Shown here: positions 30,691-41,841 of the stretch, in pieces
How positions within the stretch are numbered: position 1 is the stretch's first letter
Layout of the letters: every line of letters begins with the position of its first letter
From: Agapetus fuscipes
Taxonomy: Eukaryota; Arthropoda; Insecta; Trichoptera; Glossosomatidae
Assembly: GCA_951799405.1 (NCBI GenBank)
Contig: OX637343.1
Location: forward strand, 16,780,524 to 16,844,523
DNA: 64,000 bases
Direction of reading: 5' to 3'
The notes under the pieces: generated by a model
The model's input: the letters and a program-made list of their open reading frames with translations, nothing else
Database searches by the model: none
Told to the model about the DNA's origin: nothing
Translations under genes and position numbers: made by a program

Positions 30691-31320
30691 CAATACAATA
30701 CAATAAGGATTTAAATATTTGACCTTCATCGTTACTGTAAAATTAAACACTTTAAGGAGGTACCTACGTATCTTGTTTCTGTATTGAATATTGAAAACAT
30801 GTATTTATTTGTTCAACCCACGTTTGAAATTAATTTGTTTGTTTGATCAAGCTTTTTTGTTTGCTTTTGTTTGAATTTTACAGTAAAAACATGAAGTGGG
30901 TGTAAAATTTGAAAAAATAAGGTTTTTTGATCAACCTACAACAATGTCAATATTATTCTTAATATTATTTTTTGTTTGTTATTCATTTTATTAATAATAT
31001 CGGGAAGAAATAATCAAAGATCGGCAATAATTATTCAAACAGCAAAGCCTTGGCTAATCTGCAGCCAACAGTAAATTTTCCATACAAAGAGAATTAAGAA
31101 ACCGTAAATAAGCCATGGATCAAATGGTTTGTGAAAAGCATTAATAGAAATCAACAAAGAATATTATTGTAGAAAAATAAAAGTTAAAGCCTTCAAATTA
31201 TTTGAGCATTTACGTTAAGGGATAGTGGACTCGAATTGTCTACTTTACGGCAGGAAAACATCACATGTTTAGATAATGAAAATCCTAAAATACCAGAAAA
31301 AAAAAATTGATTTCAAAAAC
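30691..31320. other. Neuroligin intron, nothing recognised
   Basis: AT-rich intron sequence between the exons at 30377 and 31480. Confidence 0.45.
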
Positions 31321-31324
31321 GCTA

Positions 31325-31435
31325 GTCCTAGCCGCTAACATATAAGATCAACCGTCATTTCTTTCTGTCCTTACATATTTCTTTCATATCATCCAGAGTC
31401 ATAACTTTCTTCAAACAAGCTCTCTTTTTGACAAC
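31325..31435 (-). pseudogene. LINE C-terminal fragment, minus
   Basis: Inverted 'gccgctaacatataagatca' and 'catccagagtcataactttc' (EMKEVC / MTLDD end). It lies about 45 bp beyond the neuroligin donor at 31479. Confidence 0.6.
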
Positions 31436-31479
31436 ACGAAAAAATAAAATTTGACATTATTAAAAAATAAATAGAATAC

Positions 31480-31984
31480 CTTATAATTCTATCTCTCCGT
31501 TCCCCTTCAAAGCCATTCTGAATATCCTGCGCCGAAAACCTCCACAGCGCCTCACTCGTTACAACTCCAAACAGCAAATCATATTTATTCTGGCCACCTT
31601 TGATTCCAAATATCCTCTCTTCGTTTCTCTTGTCCGAGCTTCCTTTGAAATTGTTGACTCCCGATACACTGGTGAAGCCTTGCATGTCATTCGGGATGAA
31701 GAACGTCAGCAGTTCTTTCGCATAGTCTGTTTTGATGACCACTCCATCAACCGACGGTCCGAAAGCCGTCAGATAACTCGGTGCTGTTATTTCGGCAGAC
31801 ATCAGTTCTTCCATTGAAGTCTGCCTCAAGCAGTCCACTATGAGTTCGTGGTCTTTGACTAAGTCTTCTGGAATTGTGCAGTTGACTTGTCTTGCTAAAT
31901 GGATGGCGTAGTTGACTGGATCTTCCACCAAGGCCCAGGAACTGAGGGCTGAGCCTGACAGAAGAATCGCTCGATGAAAGAGAC
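31480..31984 (-). CDS. Nlg: Neuroligin exon (central esterase-like domain)
   Basis: This is the largest visible neuroligin exon, 505 bp. It opens LFHRAILLSGSALSSWALV, continues through a Cys pair (QVNCTIPED and LIVDCLRQ, probably the conserved disulfide), TAFGPSVDGVVI, GFTSVSGVNNFKG and YDLLFGVVTSEALWRFSAQD, and closes GERRDRIIR. The acceptor is TTGTTCACAG (ends 31985). The donor is AAG|GTATTC (31479 downward), leaving AG to be completed by G from the exon at 30467 as Arg. There is no internal stop. A decayed LINE fragment lies only about 45 bp into the downstream intron. The sequence resembles insect neuroligins throughout; which paralogue it is cannot be told. Confidence 0.93.
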
Positions 31985-33405
31985 CTGTGAACAAAAAAAT
32001 AACGAAATAATTAATAGGAAAATATATTTTTTGAGTAAATAAAGTATTCACATGAAGGTAATGAGAGTCGATCATAAAATTTAACGTCATTCTTAAAAAA
32101 AACTGAGTCTTTTCAATAAGCTGTGTAATACGTAAAGGTTTAGTTTCAATTCATATGTGATTGTTGATTATTAAAGCCTTTTTGTTCATGGTTCTCAAAC
32201 AAAACCAAGGATAATTATAATACAGAGATATACAGTATAAACAATATTTTTACAGCTTTTTAAAATTGTAATTCATCAAAATATGTAGAGGTGAATAAAT
32301 GTTAATTATTATTTTGAATAAATACAATATGTTTTATTTGTTCCTTAACGCGTGCATCCGAAATAAATTACAAAATATGTAGCTTTTTCAATAAAATTTA
32401 TTAAAAATCTGGTCGTGAATTAAACAAAAAAAACTCTTCTGAATTAAAACGAAGTATTTTTTTTCTATTTATTAAAATGAGCTTTCACAAAGTTAATGCC
32501 AAAAATCTAGATGACTTATAATTAATATTGATTGAAATTATCTATAATTAACAACTAGATTATAAGAAGCATAATATGAACATCAAAAATAAATATTCAT
32601 GCAGCAAAAAACTCTACGCCGTAGAATACTTATTAATACAACATAAACCTCTACGCCGTAGAACCGTAGACCTTAAATTAATCAATAACTAACCGTAACT
32701 GTAATTATTTTGATACGCCGATAGCGCAGATTAACAAAAAAAACTGCAGCTAAAAGCTCTACGATCAGCAATTAAGTTCGCCGGACAGTCATTAGTTTCT
32801 GGTCCAGCTAGCAATGCAGTATCGTAGCCCGCTAGGTCCCTAAAGTATAAAACACAAAGTTTCAACTCAATTATCACGTACTTCCAAAAATATATCGAAT
32901 GTCAAACACTCGCTACGAAGCGCTGTTTAATTTTGATGTACTTTTAGTTGACTTTGTCTTTGCGTTTGAATTGATAACTTTATACTTGGAGTAATGTTGG
33001 GCGTAGAGGGCAAACAGGGAAAACTCTGCACACGGACTACTGCTAGCAACGGGTTCAATAAAAAGGCTGGCTAAAATTGTATAGAATACATCGCATATGT
33101 GTATTTTGTGTGCGGAGAACTTCATCATTGGGGGAGATCAAATATTACATAATTCTGTTTAAAACCAAAAACTGGTAATAAAAATCAAATTTCTTACATG
33201 CATAAAGTTAAAGAACAACACAAAAAATGTTCCTACAATGAAAATTTGTATGTGTATTTATGCAAAAAAAACAACTCCTGTCAATGAATACGACTTCATT
33301 TTGAAAATAGTCAGTCACGTTAAATTATTTACTAAAGTGGTAATGGTTTGTTTGGCTTGTCCACCATTTGATTCAAAGATGACCGTTCATCTTTAAATAT
33401 TTGAC
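31985..33405. other. Neuroligin intron, nothing recognised
   Basis: AT-rich. 'ctctacgccgtagaa' occurs twice (32609-32623 and 32648-32662), a short palindrome-bearing repeat also echoed near 58350-58430. The minus ORF at 32913-33128 is not recognisable. Confidence 0.45.
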
Positions 33406-33409
33406 CTTT

Positions 33410-33920
33410 TATCTTTGAATTGTCTTAAAAATCACATTCTTCACAATTTGAGCTAAGAAAAAAACGTAAAAGACGATAATGTGAGAGTTGTTATAAATAT
33501 TTTTAAGCTCCATCTCCAGTTTTTATGAGATACATTGGTGGATTGGTGGATGTCCGGTCGATAGCTCAGGTGGTAGAGTGCTTGCATTCTATGCCGAAAG
33601 CTCGGGTTCGAATCCCACCGAGGGTGTCAGAAATGATTTCCCGTTTCGGTGTTTATTTCAAACCCTAAAATAAAACACCGGCAAGGTTTACTCAGCCTTC
33701 ACAAGAAATGAGTACCAGCACTCTCGGGAGCTGGGAAACCTCCACTTTAACTGAAGTGGTTGGCGTAAGGCTGGCCCCCTTACCTGTAAAAATAAATAGG
33801 TTCAACTCGCCACATGCGACCCCTTCGGAGATAACGCGGCAAAAAGTTACACTATATGTGTGGCTTAGTTGCGTTTTTTTTATTGGTCCAGTACACATAC
33901 AAACATTGCTCATTTAAAAT
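33410..33920 (-). repeat. MITE relative with nested tRNA SINE
   Basis: 33410-33520 ('cacattcttcacaatttgag', 'gataatgtgagagttgttat') and 33878-33917 ('attggtccagtacacataca') are inverted parts of the MITE family at 51175 and 57799. A complete plus-strand GGTCGATAG SINE (33548-33870) is inserted between them, with A box 'tagctcaggtgg', B box 'gggttcgaatcc' and end 'cttagttgcg'. Confidence 0.7.
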
Positions 33921-34556
33921 AACCTCGGATAGATATACGACAAAGAAGCACTATAAGGGGACAAAATAATAACCATAACTGTTGCACTTTAATTAACTTT
34001 ACTACACTTAAAAATATCGGGCCTAAATATGCAACTGTTTATCCAAAATGTGTCATGTTCAGAATCCTAAAATTGATGATCCGCCCTTTAGTGGGCTAGG
34101 AGAGTGTAAATAAACTGAGCCGGCAGCCTACCAAGTGGGGAAGATTTTCAATGAAGCGTCTGTGCTAAATCTCTCTTTTAAAACTCTCACATAGAACGCT
34201 TCCCTCAATATCACCGCCAATGTTTGACTTGTGAAATTTCAACTGCGATTTTGCAAGCCAAATGATAAAATATCTTTTGCAATGGATTCTTCAACCATGA
34301 ATTGATAAAAAAAAAATCGTTCCCATGACTCAGTTCAAAATTGGTTCAATGTTACTGAAATCAATTTTGTTCTCCGTGTGGCTCTCTTTGTGGTATTGTT
34401 GCAAGATCGGAAGTAGAATCACTGAGTTGGTAAGCGTATTTTTTAACAATAAAACAAAGGAAAGGTTACTGAGAATTTGCTGAGGATGCAGCTTGGTGAA
34501 AGAAAGCGCAAAATCGCACAAAGGCACAGAGATAATTGGATTTGGTACGAACTACG
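33921..34556. other. Neuroligin intron, nothing recognised
   Basis: Unassigned intron sequence up to the exon-fragment array. Confidence 0.45.
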
Positions 34557-35391
34557 TATTGCTCTTGTCTCCACCAAACAGTTGTATGTTATGCTGCACC
34601 CAGTGCATATGTTACCTGGGACAACAGTTGGTGATATCATGAGGAAGTTGATGCAGGCCGCCCCCGAGCCGTGGCCCAGCAGCGTGACACTGCTCTTGTC
34701 TCCACCGAACAGCTCTATGTTCTGCTGCACCCAGTGCATATGTTACCTGGGACAACAGTTGGTGATATCATAAGGAAGTTGATGCAGGCCGCCCCCGAGC
34801 CGTGGCCCAGCAGCGTGACACTGCTCTTGTCTCCACCGAACAGCTCTATGTTATGCTGCACTCAGTGCATATGTTACCTGGGACAACAGTTGGTGATATC
34901 ATGAGGAAGTTGATGCAGGCCGCCCCCGAGCCGTGGCCCAGCAGCGTGACACTGCTCTTGTCTCCACCGAACAGTTGTATGTTCTGCTGCACTCAGTGCA
35001 TATGTTACCTGGGACAACAGTTGGTGATATCATGAGGAAGTTGATGCAGGCCGCCCCCGAGCCGTGGCCCAGCAGCGTGACACTGCTCTTGTCTCCACCG
35101 AACAGTTATATGCTCTGCTGCACCCAGTGCATATGTTACCTGGGACAACAGTTGGTTATATCATGAGGAAGTTGATGCAGGCCGCCCCCGAGCCGTGGCC
35201 CAGCAGCGTGACACTGCTCTTGTCTCCACCGAACAGTTCTATGTTCTGCTGCACCCAGTGCATATGTTACCTGGGACAACAGTTGGTGATATCATAAGGA
35301 AGTTGATGCAGGCCGCCCCCGAGCCGTGGCTCAGTAGCTTGACACTGCTCTTGTCTCCATCGAACAGTTCTATGTTCTGCTGCACTCAGTG
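34557..35391 (-). repeat. Tandem array of 131-bp neuroligin exon-plus-donor units
   Basis: Immediately 3' of the exon at 35402-35602 (gene sense) lie six further units of exactly 131 bp, then one truncated unit (34557-34610). Donors (gttac on the plus strand) start at 35397, 35266, 35135, 35004, 34873, 34742 and 34611. Each unit has 121 bp copied from the exon's 3' end and the 10-bp donor GTAACATATG. Units differ by a few substitutions only. No AG acceptor occurs at the unit starts (junction reads ATATG|CACTG). 131 is not a multiple of three, so use of a distal donor shifts frame except after three or six added units. Confidence 0.93.
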
Positions 35392-35401
35392 CATATGTTA
35401 C

Positions 35402-35602
35402 CTGGGACAACAGTTGGTGATATCATGAGGAAGTTGATGCAGGCCGCCCCCGAGCCGTGGCCCAGCAGCGTGACACTGCTCTTGTCTCCACCGAACAGCT
35501 CTATGTTCTGCTGCACCCAGTGCAGGGCGGCTATCTGGTCCATCAGCCCGTAGTTGGCCACGCGCGCCTTCAGGTGCGGAGTCGGGTTGGCGTTCAGGAA
35601 AC
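35402..35602 (-). CDS. Nlg: Neuroligin exon (nucleophile-elbow region)
   Basis: This 201-bp exon continues the neuroligin ectodomain. It encodes FLNANPTPHLKARVANYG, then LMDQIAALHWVQQNI, ELFGGDKSSVTLLGHGSG and AACINFLMISPTVVPG. In active cholinesterases the elbow is GxSxG; here it reads GHGSG, so the nucleophilic serine position is glycine, as expected for a non-enzymatic neuroligin. The acceptor is TTGTTGCAG (ends 35603) and the donor is GTAACATATG (35401-35392). Phases fit both neighbours: it begins with GT completing a Gly codon and ends on a single G. The 3' 121 bp of this exon plus 10 bp of donor are repeated six more times immediately downstream (34611-35391), so several possible donors exist. 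Confidence 0.93.
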
Positions 35603-36270
35603 CTGCAACAACAGAAACAACTAGGTATCAGTACAATTCTCGAGAAATACAAGAACTAACATAATTTGCGACGTTTTGTTGGTGACATAGCCAAAGTCTT
35701 CAGAAGCCACATTCTCTCCTTTTCTAAAAGAGAGGACGGAAAAGTGTAATTTACATTAACACTTATGAGCCTACTGTGAGTTTGAACAATCTAAAGGTGT
35801 GTGTAGAGGTTCGCTATAGAAGGGCCTGGAATATGCCGGAGGCGTCCGTTTAGACGCTATATATTTGGACCGCAATTGTGTGAGAGACCAGACTCAATTT
35901 CAACATATAGCCATAGAGTCGATTAGCTAAGAGCTAGAAATCAGTACATTGTAAATTGACATTGTGTAAAATATAACTTAAAGAAATAATAATATATTTA
36001 AATAAATTGTAGTTTGATTAAAAAAACTGAACTTAAATCATAACAATACGTCAAACAACAGTAACTACAACTTAAAATTAACATTGAGAAAAAGTTCTAT
36101 ATATAACAAAACACATTTTGCTTAGGTTACCAATGGATTACAAGCCAAATTTTGTGAAAACTTTCATACATCTTCATACGCTACTGACTGTTGGGATAGT
36201 AAAACCACAGCTAAATCGGGAAGAATGCGTCTATTGTGAGAAAGCTGTAAGAGCCCATGTTCTTAAGGTC
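35603..36270. other. Neuroligin intron, nothing recognised
   Basis: Unassigned; begins with the splice acceptor of the exon at 35402-35602. Confidence 0.45.
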
Positions 36271-36818
36271 CTTTAAGCAAATACATTCAGGACGGATACA
36301 AAAAAGGTTTCAGTGTTTTAATAACTAGCTTTTTCTCATTAAAAACAACCGTATTGAAAAAAACCCTGCATCAAAGCAAAGCTTACGCATGTATGTTCAG
36401 CTTGATTAGCTTTAAAAACCTATGGCAAAAAACAGTCAGTAGGAGATCAAAATTAAAAGTATATTTACTAATACACAATACGTTGAAATGTGCAAACTTG
36501 CATCGAAAAAATCATGGTTTCATATTCAGTCAATAAATGTAATTTTCTCAGAGCTTTCCTATTTTTTTTTCACAGTAAATCTACTTTACAAAATGTAAGA
36601 AGCTTTCAATGTGTAATACCTTTGTATGAATTGTTAATTCGACCGGTCCGTAGCTCAGTGGTAACACTGCTGACTCTGAATGGGAAGGGTGTGGGTTCGA
36701 ATCCCGGCGGGGAACAAAAAATATACCATTTATTTTTTCAAATTTGCTCTTCGCTGGGTTGAAAAAATCATGAAACCTTTACCAATGACCGGTCACCAAA
36801 AGTCCATCCAGCCTTACA
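36271..36818 (+). repeat. Local duplication, left copy, with tRNA-type SINE
   Basis: It matches 41158-41368 plus 45410-45752 almost base for base, apart from the retrotransposon in the right copy. It ends in a GGTCCGTAG SINE (36641-36818, 'ggtccgtagctcagtggtaa', B box 'gggttcgaatcc') that stops at 'ccagccttacag'. Confidence 0.85.
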
Positions 36819-36837
36819 GGTTTTCATATTCAGTCAA

Positions 36838-37099
36838 TGTGAGGGTTTTTCCTCTGTCCTTCTGATTGACACAATTAATAATGTAACAGCCACTTTAATA
36901 TGTTTACTTTTATTCCTTTCACAATGTATACACAATAAACCACAGCACAATAATATTAATTATTCTTAATTACACATGCTTGTGGCTCTCACGCCAGGCA
37001 AGCTTCTTCCCTCTTTCTGCATTCTTTTGTTTTCCTTTTTCCATTCAAATTTAAATACAATGTTCCATTCTACCAAACAAACAAACTCATCTCGTTACA
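36838..37099 (-). repeat. 3' LTR of gypsy element
   Basis: 262 bp; identical in length and start/end to the LTR at 40893-41154. Confidence 0.88.
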
Positions 37100-37754
37100 A
37101 TACACCTCCTTCCTCTCATAAAAAAAAAAAACATTCCCAATTTTTTTTTTTCTTTTACAATGAGTAAATAATGTATCATAATGCTCAGCCGGCGCCACAT
37201 ATTTTGTTTTATTTTAAGGATAAATTTCAAAAATATGAAAATAAAAAAAAAACCTGTTTCTGATACATTATTCAGTCATTAATACCTTTTTTAACAATAC
37301 CAATTATTTTCATACTAAAATTAATATATATTTTTTTTTAACACAAATTTCATATTCAATATTATAAACAAATATTTGTTTTTTTTTTTTTTAAATACTT
37401 AATTCAACAATTCAAAATAATCAAATAACAATACATAATAAACATTCACCAGTTTATTAATCAATTCATTAAAATAACTTTTTTTTTTTTTAAATATGTA
37501 TCACATCTTTCCCAATATTTAAATTTATTTCAAATTTATTTTTCATTAATACATTTATCAGTCCATCAATTTTTTTTTAAAAACTTTACCTTCATATGTA
37601 ATACTTTGTTTAATTTATGTTTCATACCTTCATTCATGCAATGTTTCATAATTCATTCTTTCACTGATCACTTTTATATCAACTTTCACCGTATCATGCA
37701 TCACCTCAAATTTTTCATACACATGAAAATATGTTTTTTTTTTTTTTTTTTTTT

Positions 37755-39929
37755 TTAATCTAATTTGATTATGTCCTTGATGTGATATTTATTTATAACA
37801 TTTGTGTCTATATCTTTTAATACATAGACTATCTTGCTAACTTTCTTTTCTATTCTGGCTTTGACAAATTTTGGAGCCAACTTTGTACAGAAGTATTTCC
37901 CTGCATTTGATTGTATTAAATTTTTACGCCATACAATATCCCCTTGATCATAGACACGATTTGATCTACCTTTATTATAATAATTTGCATTTTTATTATA
38001 TGCATCCCATAAATTTTCTGTTACAATTTTGTATAATGTGTTTAATTCCTTCATTTTATCTTTATGCATATCTCTATACTTATCTAATTCTTCCTTTGAT
38101 TCTATTTCATCATTTACTATTTCACCATGAATTTCACCATTTAGTACAATCTCCCTACCTCTTGCTAATACATTAGGTGTGTATCCTGTTGCTAAATTGA
38201 CTGTATTATTTATTATGCTTTGTACTGAATCTAAAAAAGTATCCCATTTTCTTTGTTCATTTTCAACAAAAATAGCTAATGTGTATCCTATTGTTCTATT
38301 ATATGTCTCTACATTATTGCACATGGGAGTATATAAAGTTGTATAAAATATTTTCTGTACTCCATATGAGTACATAAAATCTTTAAATGCATTAGACTTT
38401 AAATTCTTTCCATTATCTGTTATTATCGTTTGCGGTACTCCTTCTGTTAAAAATATTTTATTTTCTATTAATTTTACTATTTCTTCTGTAGTAGCTCTTC
38501 TTAAAGGAAATAACCAACAATATTTGGTAAAAACATCTATTATTGATAATATATGTATATAGCCCGTACTTGATTTTGGTAATGGTCCTATCAAATCAAT
38601 ACTCAGCATTTTTAACGGTCTATCCACTCTTTTTCTATTTTCCATTTTTCCTGCTGGAGGTAAATTATTCGGCTTATACATTTTACATTTTTGACATTTA
38701 TTTATAAAACTTTTTATATCTGCATACATATTTTTCCAATAGTAACATCTTGATATGTATTTATAAGTTTTAAAAATACCTACATGTCCATTATCATGAT
38801 GATTCTTTATTATAGTTAATCTATTGTCTATAATAGGTATCTCTTTCCAATTATATTCCTCTGTGAAAGGATTATCATCATTTATTAGTTTAAATAATTT
38901 ATTATCTACCATTTTGAATTTTTTGTATTTGTATGGTGTTTTTGTACATCCTTCTGCGATATTATTATACCAAGAATCTGCAATATTTGAATTTATTACT
39001 TCCATTTCTTTAGTACCAGGAATCCTAGATAATACATCTGGCACTGTATGTTCTTTCCCTTTTCTATGCTCAATCTCAAATTCATACTGTGAAAGTCTCA
39101 TGGCCCATCTTGCTAATCTACCTGTTGGATTTGATATTTTATTCAAGAATTTTAATGCCATATGATCAGTTATTACCTTGAATTTCATCCCATCTAGATA
39201 AGATCGAAAATGTTCAATTGACTCTACAATGGCAAGAAGCTCACGTTCTGATGTCGAATAGTTTTGTTCTCTAACTGTCAAACTTCTTGAAAAATATGCT
39301 ATTGGCTTTTCGGACCCATTGATATTTTGGTTTAATACTGAAGCTACTTGATTTTTACTGGCATCAGTGTGTAAAAAAAAATCTTTTGTGAAATCCGGAC
39401 ATATTAATACAGGGGCTGTGCTTAAGGCTAATTTTAAATTATTAAATGCATCCTCAGATTCTTTTGACCAATTAAAATTGTTCTGACCTTTTTTACCTCT
39501 CAATAATTTATTTAGTGGATATGATATCTCACTGCAGTTTCGTATAACTTTTCTATAAAATCCTACCAAACCTAAAAACATTCGTAGTTGTTTTACATTT
39601 TTCGGTGAAGGATATTCCTCTATAATCTTGACTTTATTTGAATCTGGCCTTAATCCATTTTCATCAATAATGTATCCCAAATATTTTAAACTATCTTTGC
39701 AAAATTCACATTTTGAAAATTTTACCGTTAACCCTGCTTCTTGTAATATATTTTTAACTTGTTTTAATAAATTTAAATGTGAATTGAAATCTTCGTTAAT
39801 AATAATTAAGTCATCGATATAACAAAATATGTTAGTATCAAATTTAGGTCCAAATAATTTGTGTAATAAACGCTGTGTTTCAGAACTTGAATTTTTTAAA
39901 CCGAACGGCATTTTTGTGAATTGAAACAA
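37755..39929 (-). pseudogene. pol: Gypsy Pol remnant: partial RT, RNase H, integrase
   Basis: A 724-aa open frame. It opens within RT at FQFTKMPFGLKNSS, followed by the YIDDL catalytic box, RNase H (LHTDASK, TSERELLAIVES, ITDHMALKFL), the integrase zinc finger (HHDNGHVG...CQKCKMYKP) and the integrase core with SIDLIGPLP, IITDNGKNL and NNVETYNRTI supplying the D, D and E. It ends in an integrase tail. Everything upstream of the FQF motif (protease and the RT fingers with the first catalytic Asp) is missing, so reverse transcriptase cannot work. Integrase looks intact. The minus orientation matches the neuroligin gene. Confidence 0.88.
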
Positions 39930-40429
39930 CCCTCTGTATTTTTAATTTCAGATGTTGTCAGTAAAGTTGCATATTTTTCTGACAATCCATGAATTATTAT
40001 GTCCATAAGTTCTTTATCATGCATTCTTTTATTTAATAAATTATTTTTTGATTTTACCTTTAAAATATAAACAGATGCATTATCATGACCTTGTACCATA
40101 TTTAAAATTTCTAACTTAAGATTCCTTTGAAAGTCATATTTTTCAAATTGTTGTAAGAATTTGGTTTTAAAAAATTTCCAATCAAATTCACAATTAATTG
40201 CTCTGTACCAAGTTAACGGAAAATCTGTTAAAAATATAGGCATACACTCTACCAAATAATCTAATTTTAATTTGTAGACTTTGGCTAATTCTTCTAACCT
40301 TATTATAAATTCATTTGGTTCACTTTCACCATTAAAAGATATTTTTAATTTGAGAGGATCAAAATTTATGGACTCCATTGTGTTACTTTCTAAATCCTTT
40401 TTATTATTTATTTTTTTAGATTTCGTCAT
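39896..40429 (-). CDS. gag: Gypsy Gag, truncated by the internal deletion
   Basis: 177 aa from ATG at 40429. The N-terminal and capsid-like part has LKISFNGESEPNEFIIRLEE, FPLTWYRAINCEF, WKFFKTKFLQQF and YILKVKSKNNLL. After EIKNTEG the frame runs into RT sequence in the wrong frame and stops. No zinc knuckle remains. It overlaps the Pol frame by 34 bp, the deletion junction being near 39930. Confidence 0.75.
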   Translation of the reverse strand: MTKSKKINNKKDLESNTMESINFDPLKLKISFNGESEPNEFIIRLEELAKVYKLKLDYLVECMPIFLTDFPLTWYRAINCEFDWKFFKTKFLQQFEKYDFQRNLKLEILNMVQGHDNASVYILKVKSKNNLLNKRMHDKELMDIIIHGLSEKYATLLTTSEIKNTEGCFNSQKCRSV

Positions 40430-40892
40430 TTGCTGTATATTTTCAATTTATTCAATTAAAAAAATCATTTCATTGAAAAAAAATTTTTCATACAAATTAA
40501 ATATAACACCATCTATATATATTTATCTAAACTGATTTGAAACAAACTGGTTCATGTCCAATCTTTTTTCTTCTGGGACGTTCGATTTTTAAATCTTCAT
40601 TTCTTCTGAACGTAGTGTAGGTAATTTGAATTCTCTCACCTTCAATATTTTCAAAACCGCCTTTGAAATCTTGCAATTTCTTGTTATAAATTGTATAAGT
40701 TGAGTTTTTTAAAACATTTTAAACGTGTTGATGCTTTCACAACCATAAATCTGTCCAATTTTAATTATTTCATATATTGTATTGTTTTCAATGTCATTTG
40801 TTGAAATCGACTGTCATTTGTTTATGTTTGTGAAAAATTTTCTTCATAGGAATTTCATTTACAGATTTTTTCTTTTACGTTGGGCGCCAAAA

Positions 40893-41154
40893 TGTGAGGG
40901 TTTTTCCTCTGTCCTTCTGATTGACACAATTAATAATGTAACAGCCACTTTAATATGTTTACTTTTATTCCTTTCACAATGTATACACAATAAACCACAG
41001 CACAATAATATTAATTATTCTTAATTACACATGCTTGTGGCTCTCACGCCAGGCAAGCTTCTTCCCTCTTTCTGCATTCTTTTGTTTTCCTTTTTCCATT
41101 CAAATTTAAATACAATGTTCCATTCTACCAAACAAACAAACTCATCTCGTTACA
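40893..41154 (-). repeat. 5' LTR of gypsy element
   Basis: 262 bp, preceded on the inside by the primer-binding site. Confidence 0.88.
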
Positions 41155-41157
41155 GTA

Positions 41158-41368
41158 CTTTAAGCAAATACATTCAGGACGGATACAAAAAAGGTTTCAG
41201 TGTTTTAATAACTAGCTTTTTCTCATTAAAAACAACCGTATTGAAAAAAACCCTGCATCAAAGCAAAGCTTACGCATGTATGTTCAGCTTGATTAGCTTT
41301 AAAAACCTATGGCAAAAAACAGTCAGTAGGAGATCAAAATTAAAAGTATATTTACTAATACACAATAC
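41158..41368 (+). repeat. Local duplication, right copy, first part
   Basis: Collinear with 36271-36481; interrupted at ATAC by the second gag-only element and resumed at 45410. Confidence 0.88.
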
Positions 41369-41841
41369 TGTTACGAAATTAGGGTTCAATTGTCTTCAAA
41401 TTAAAAATACACAGGTCTTCTTCAATAGTTATTTATTTTACACAGTTACAAAATTTATTTTTCACACTACTTTCTCGATTATTCCACTTGGTTTTGGTTC
41501 ACTGATCAGATGACTTCGATGTGTTTGTAAGTCGCTATGATACTGGCCCGCTCTGCAGGCCATTCGCACCTTTATACTCTTCAGAGCAGTATGATCCAGA
41601 ACTAAAGTCGCCAGACGGTTCCAGAGTAATTATTACTTCTCGATGTTTCACGTACTACCTAGACACAACCAAAATCCTACCTACCAATGCAATACAGTAT
41701 TCCTATAATTATAACAAATACCTACTTAGCCTAGAGAATTCTACACTTATACATAATTATCGATCTTACCTACCAATACTTTTGAGGATTCTTATAACTA
41801 TAACTACCCATACTTATTTCAATATTTATATTTACATAACA

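Larger units (their letters stand above)
36838..41154 (-). mobile_element. Ty3/gypsy LTR retrotransposon with large internal deletion
   Basis: Bounded by 262-bp LTRs (36838-37099 and 40893-41154; TGTGAGGG...GTTACA) that look identical by eye. On the minus strand the 5' LTR (40893-41154) is followed by a TGGCGCCCAACG primer-binding site (about 40878-40889). A purine tract GAGAGGAAGGAGG precedes the 3' LTR (about 37104-37118). Gag is joined directly to mid-reverse transcriptase, so protease and the RT N-terminus are gone. Flanks do not form a target duplication. Confidence 0.88.

Noticed and set aside
31389..32090. Treating the 233-aa frame as a complete gene
   Set aside because: Only 31480-31984 is exon; the flanking residues are intron translated past the splice sites.
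34671..35428. Overlapping 77-aa plus-strand frames repeated every 131 bp
   Set aside because: They are antisense shadows of the duplicated neuroligin exon fragments.
36641..36712. Functional tRNA genes at the A/B-box sequences (also 4792, 33548, 45572, 50797)
   Set aside because: The heads are diverged from a cloverleaf and continue into conserved SINE bodies; they are retroposon promoters.
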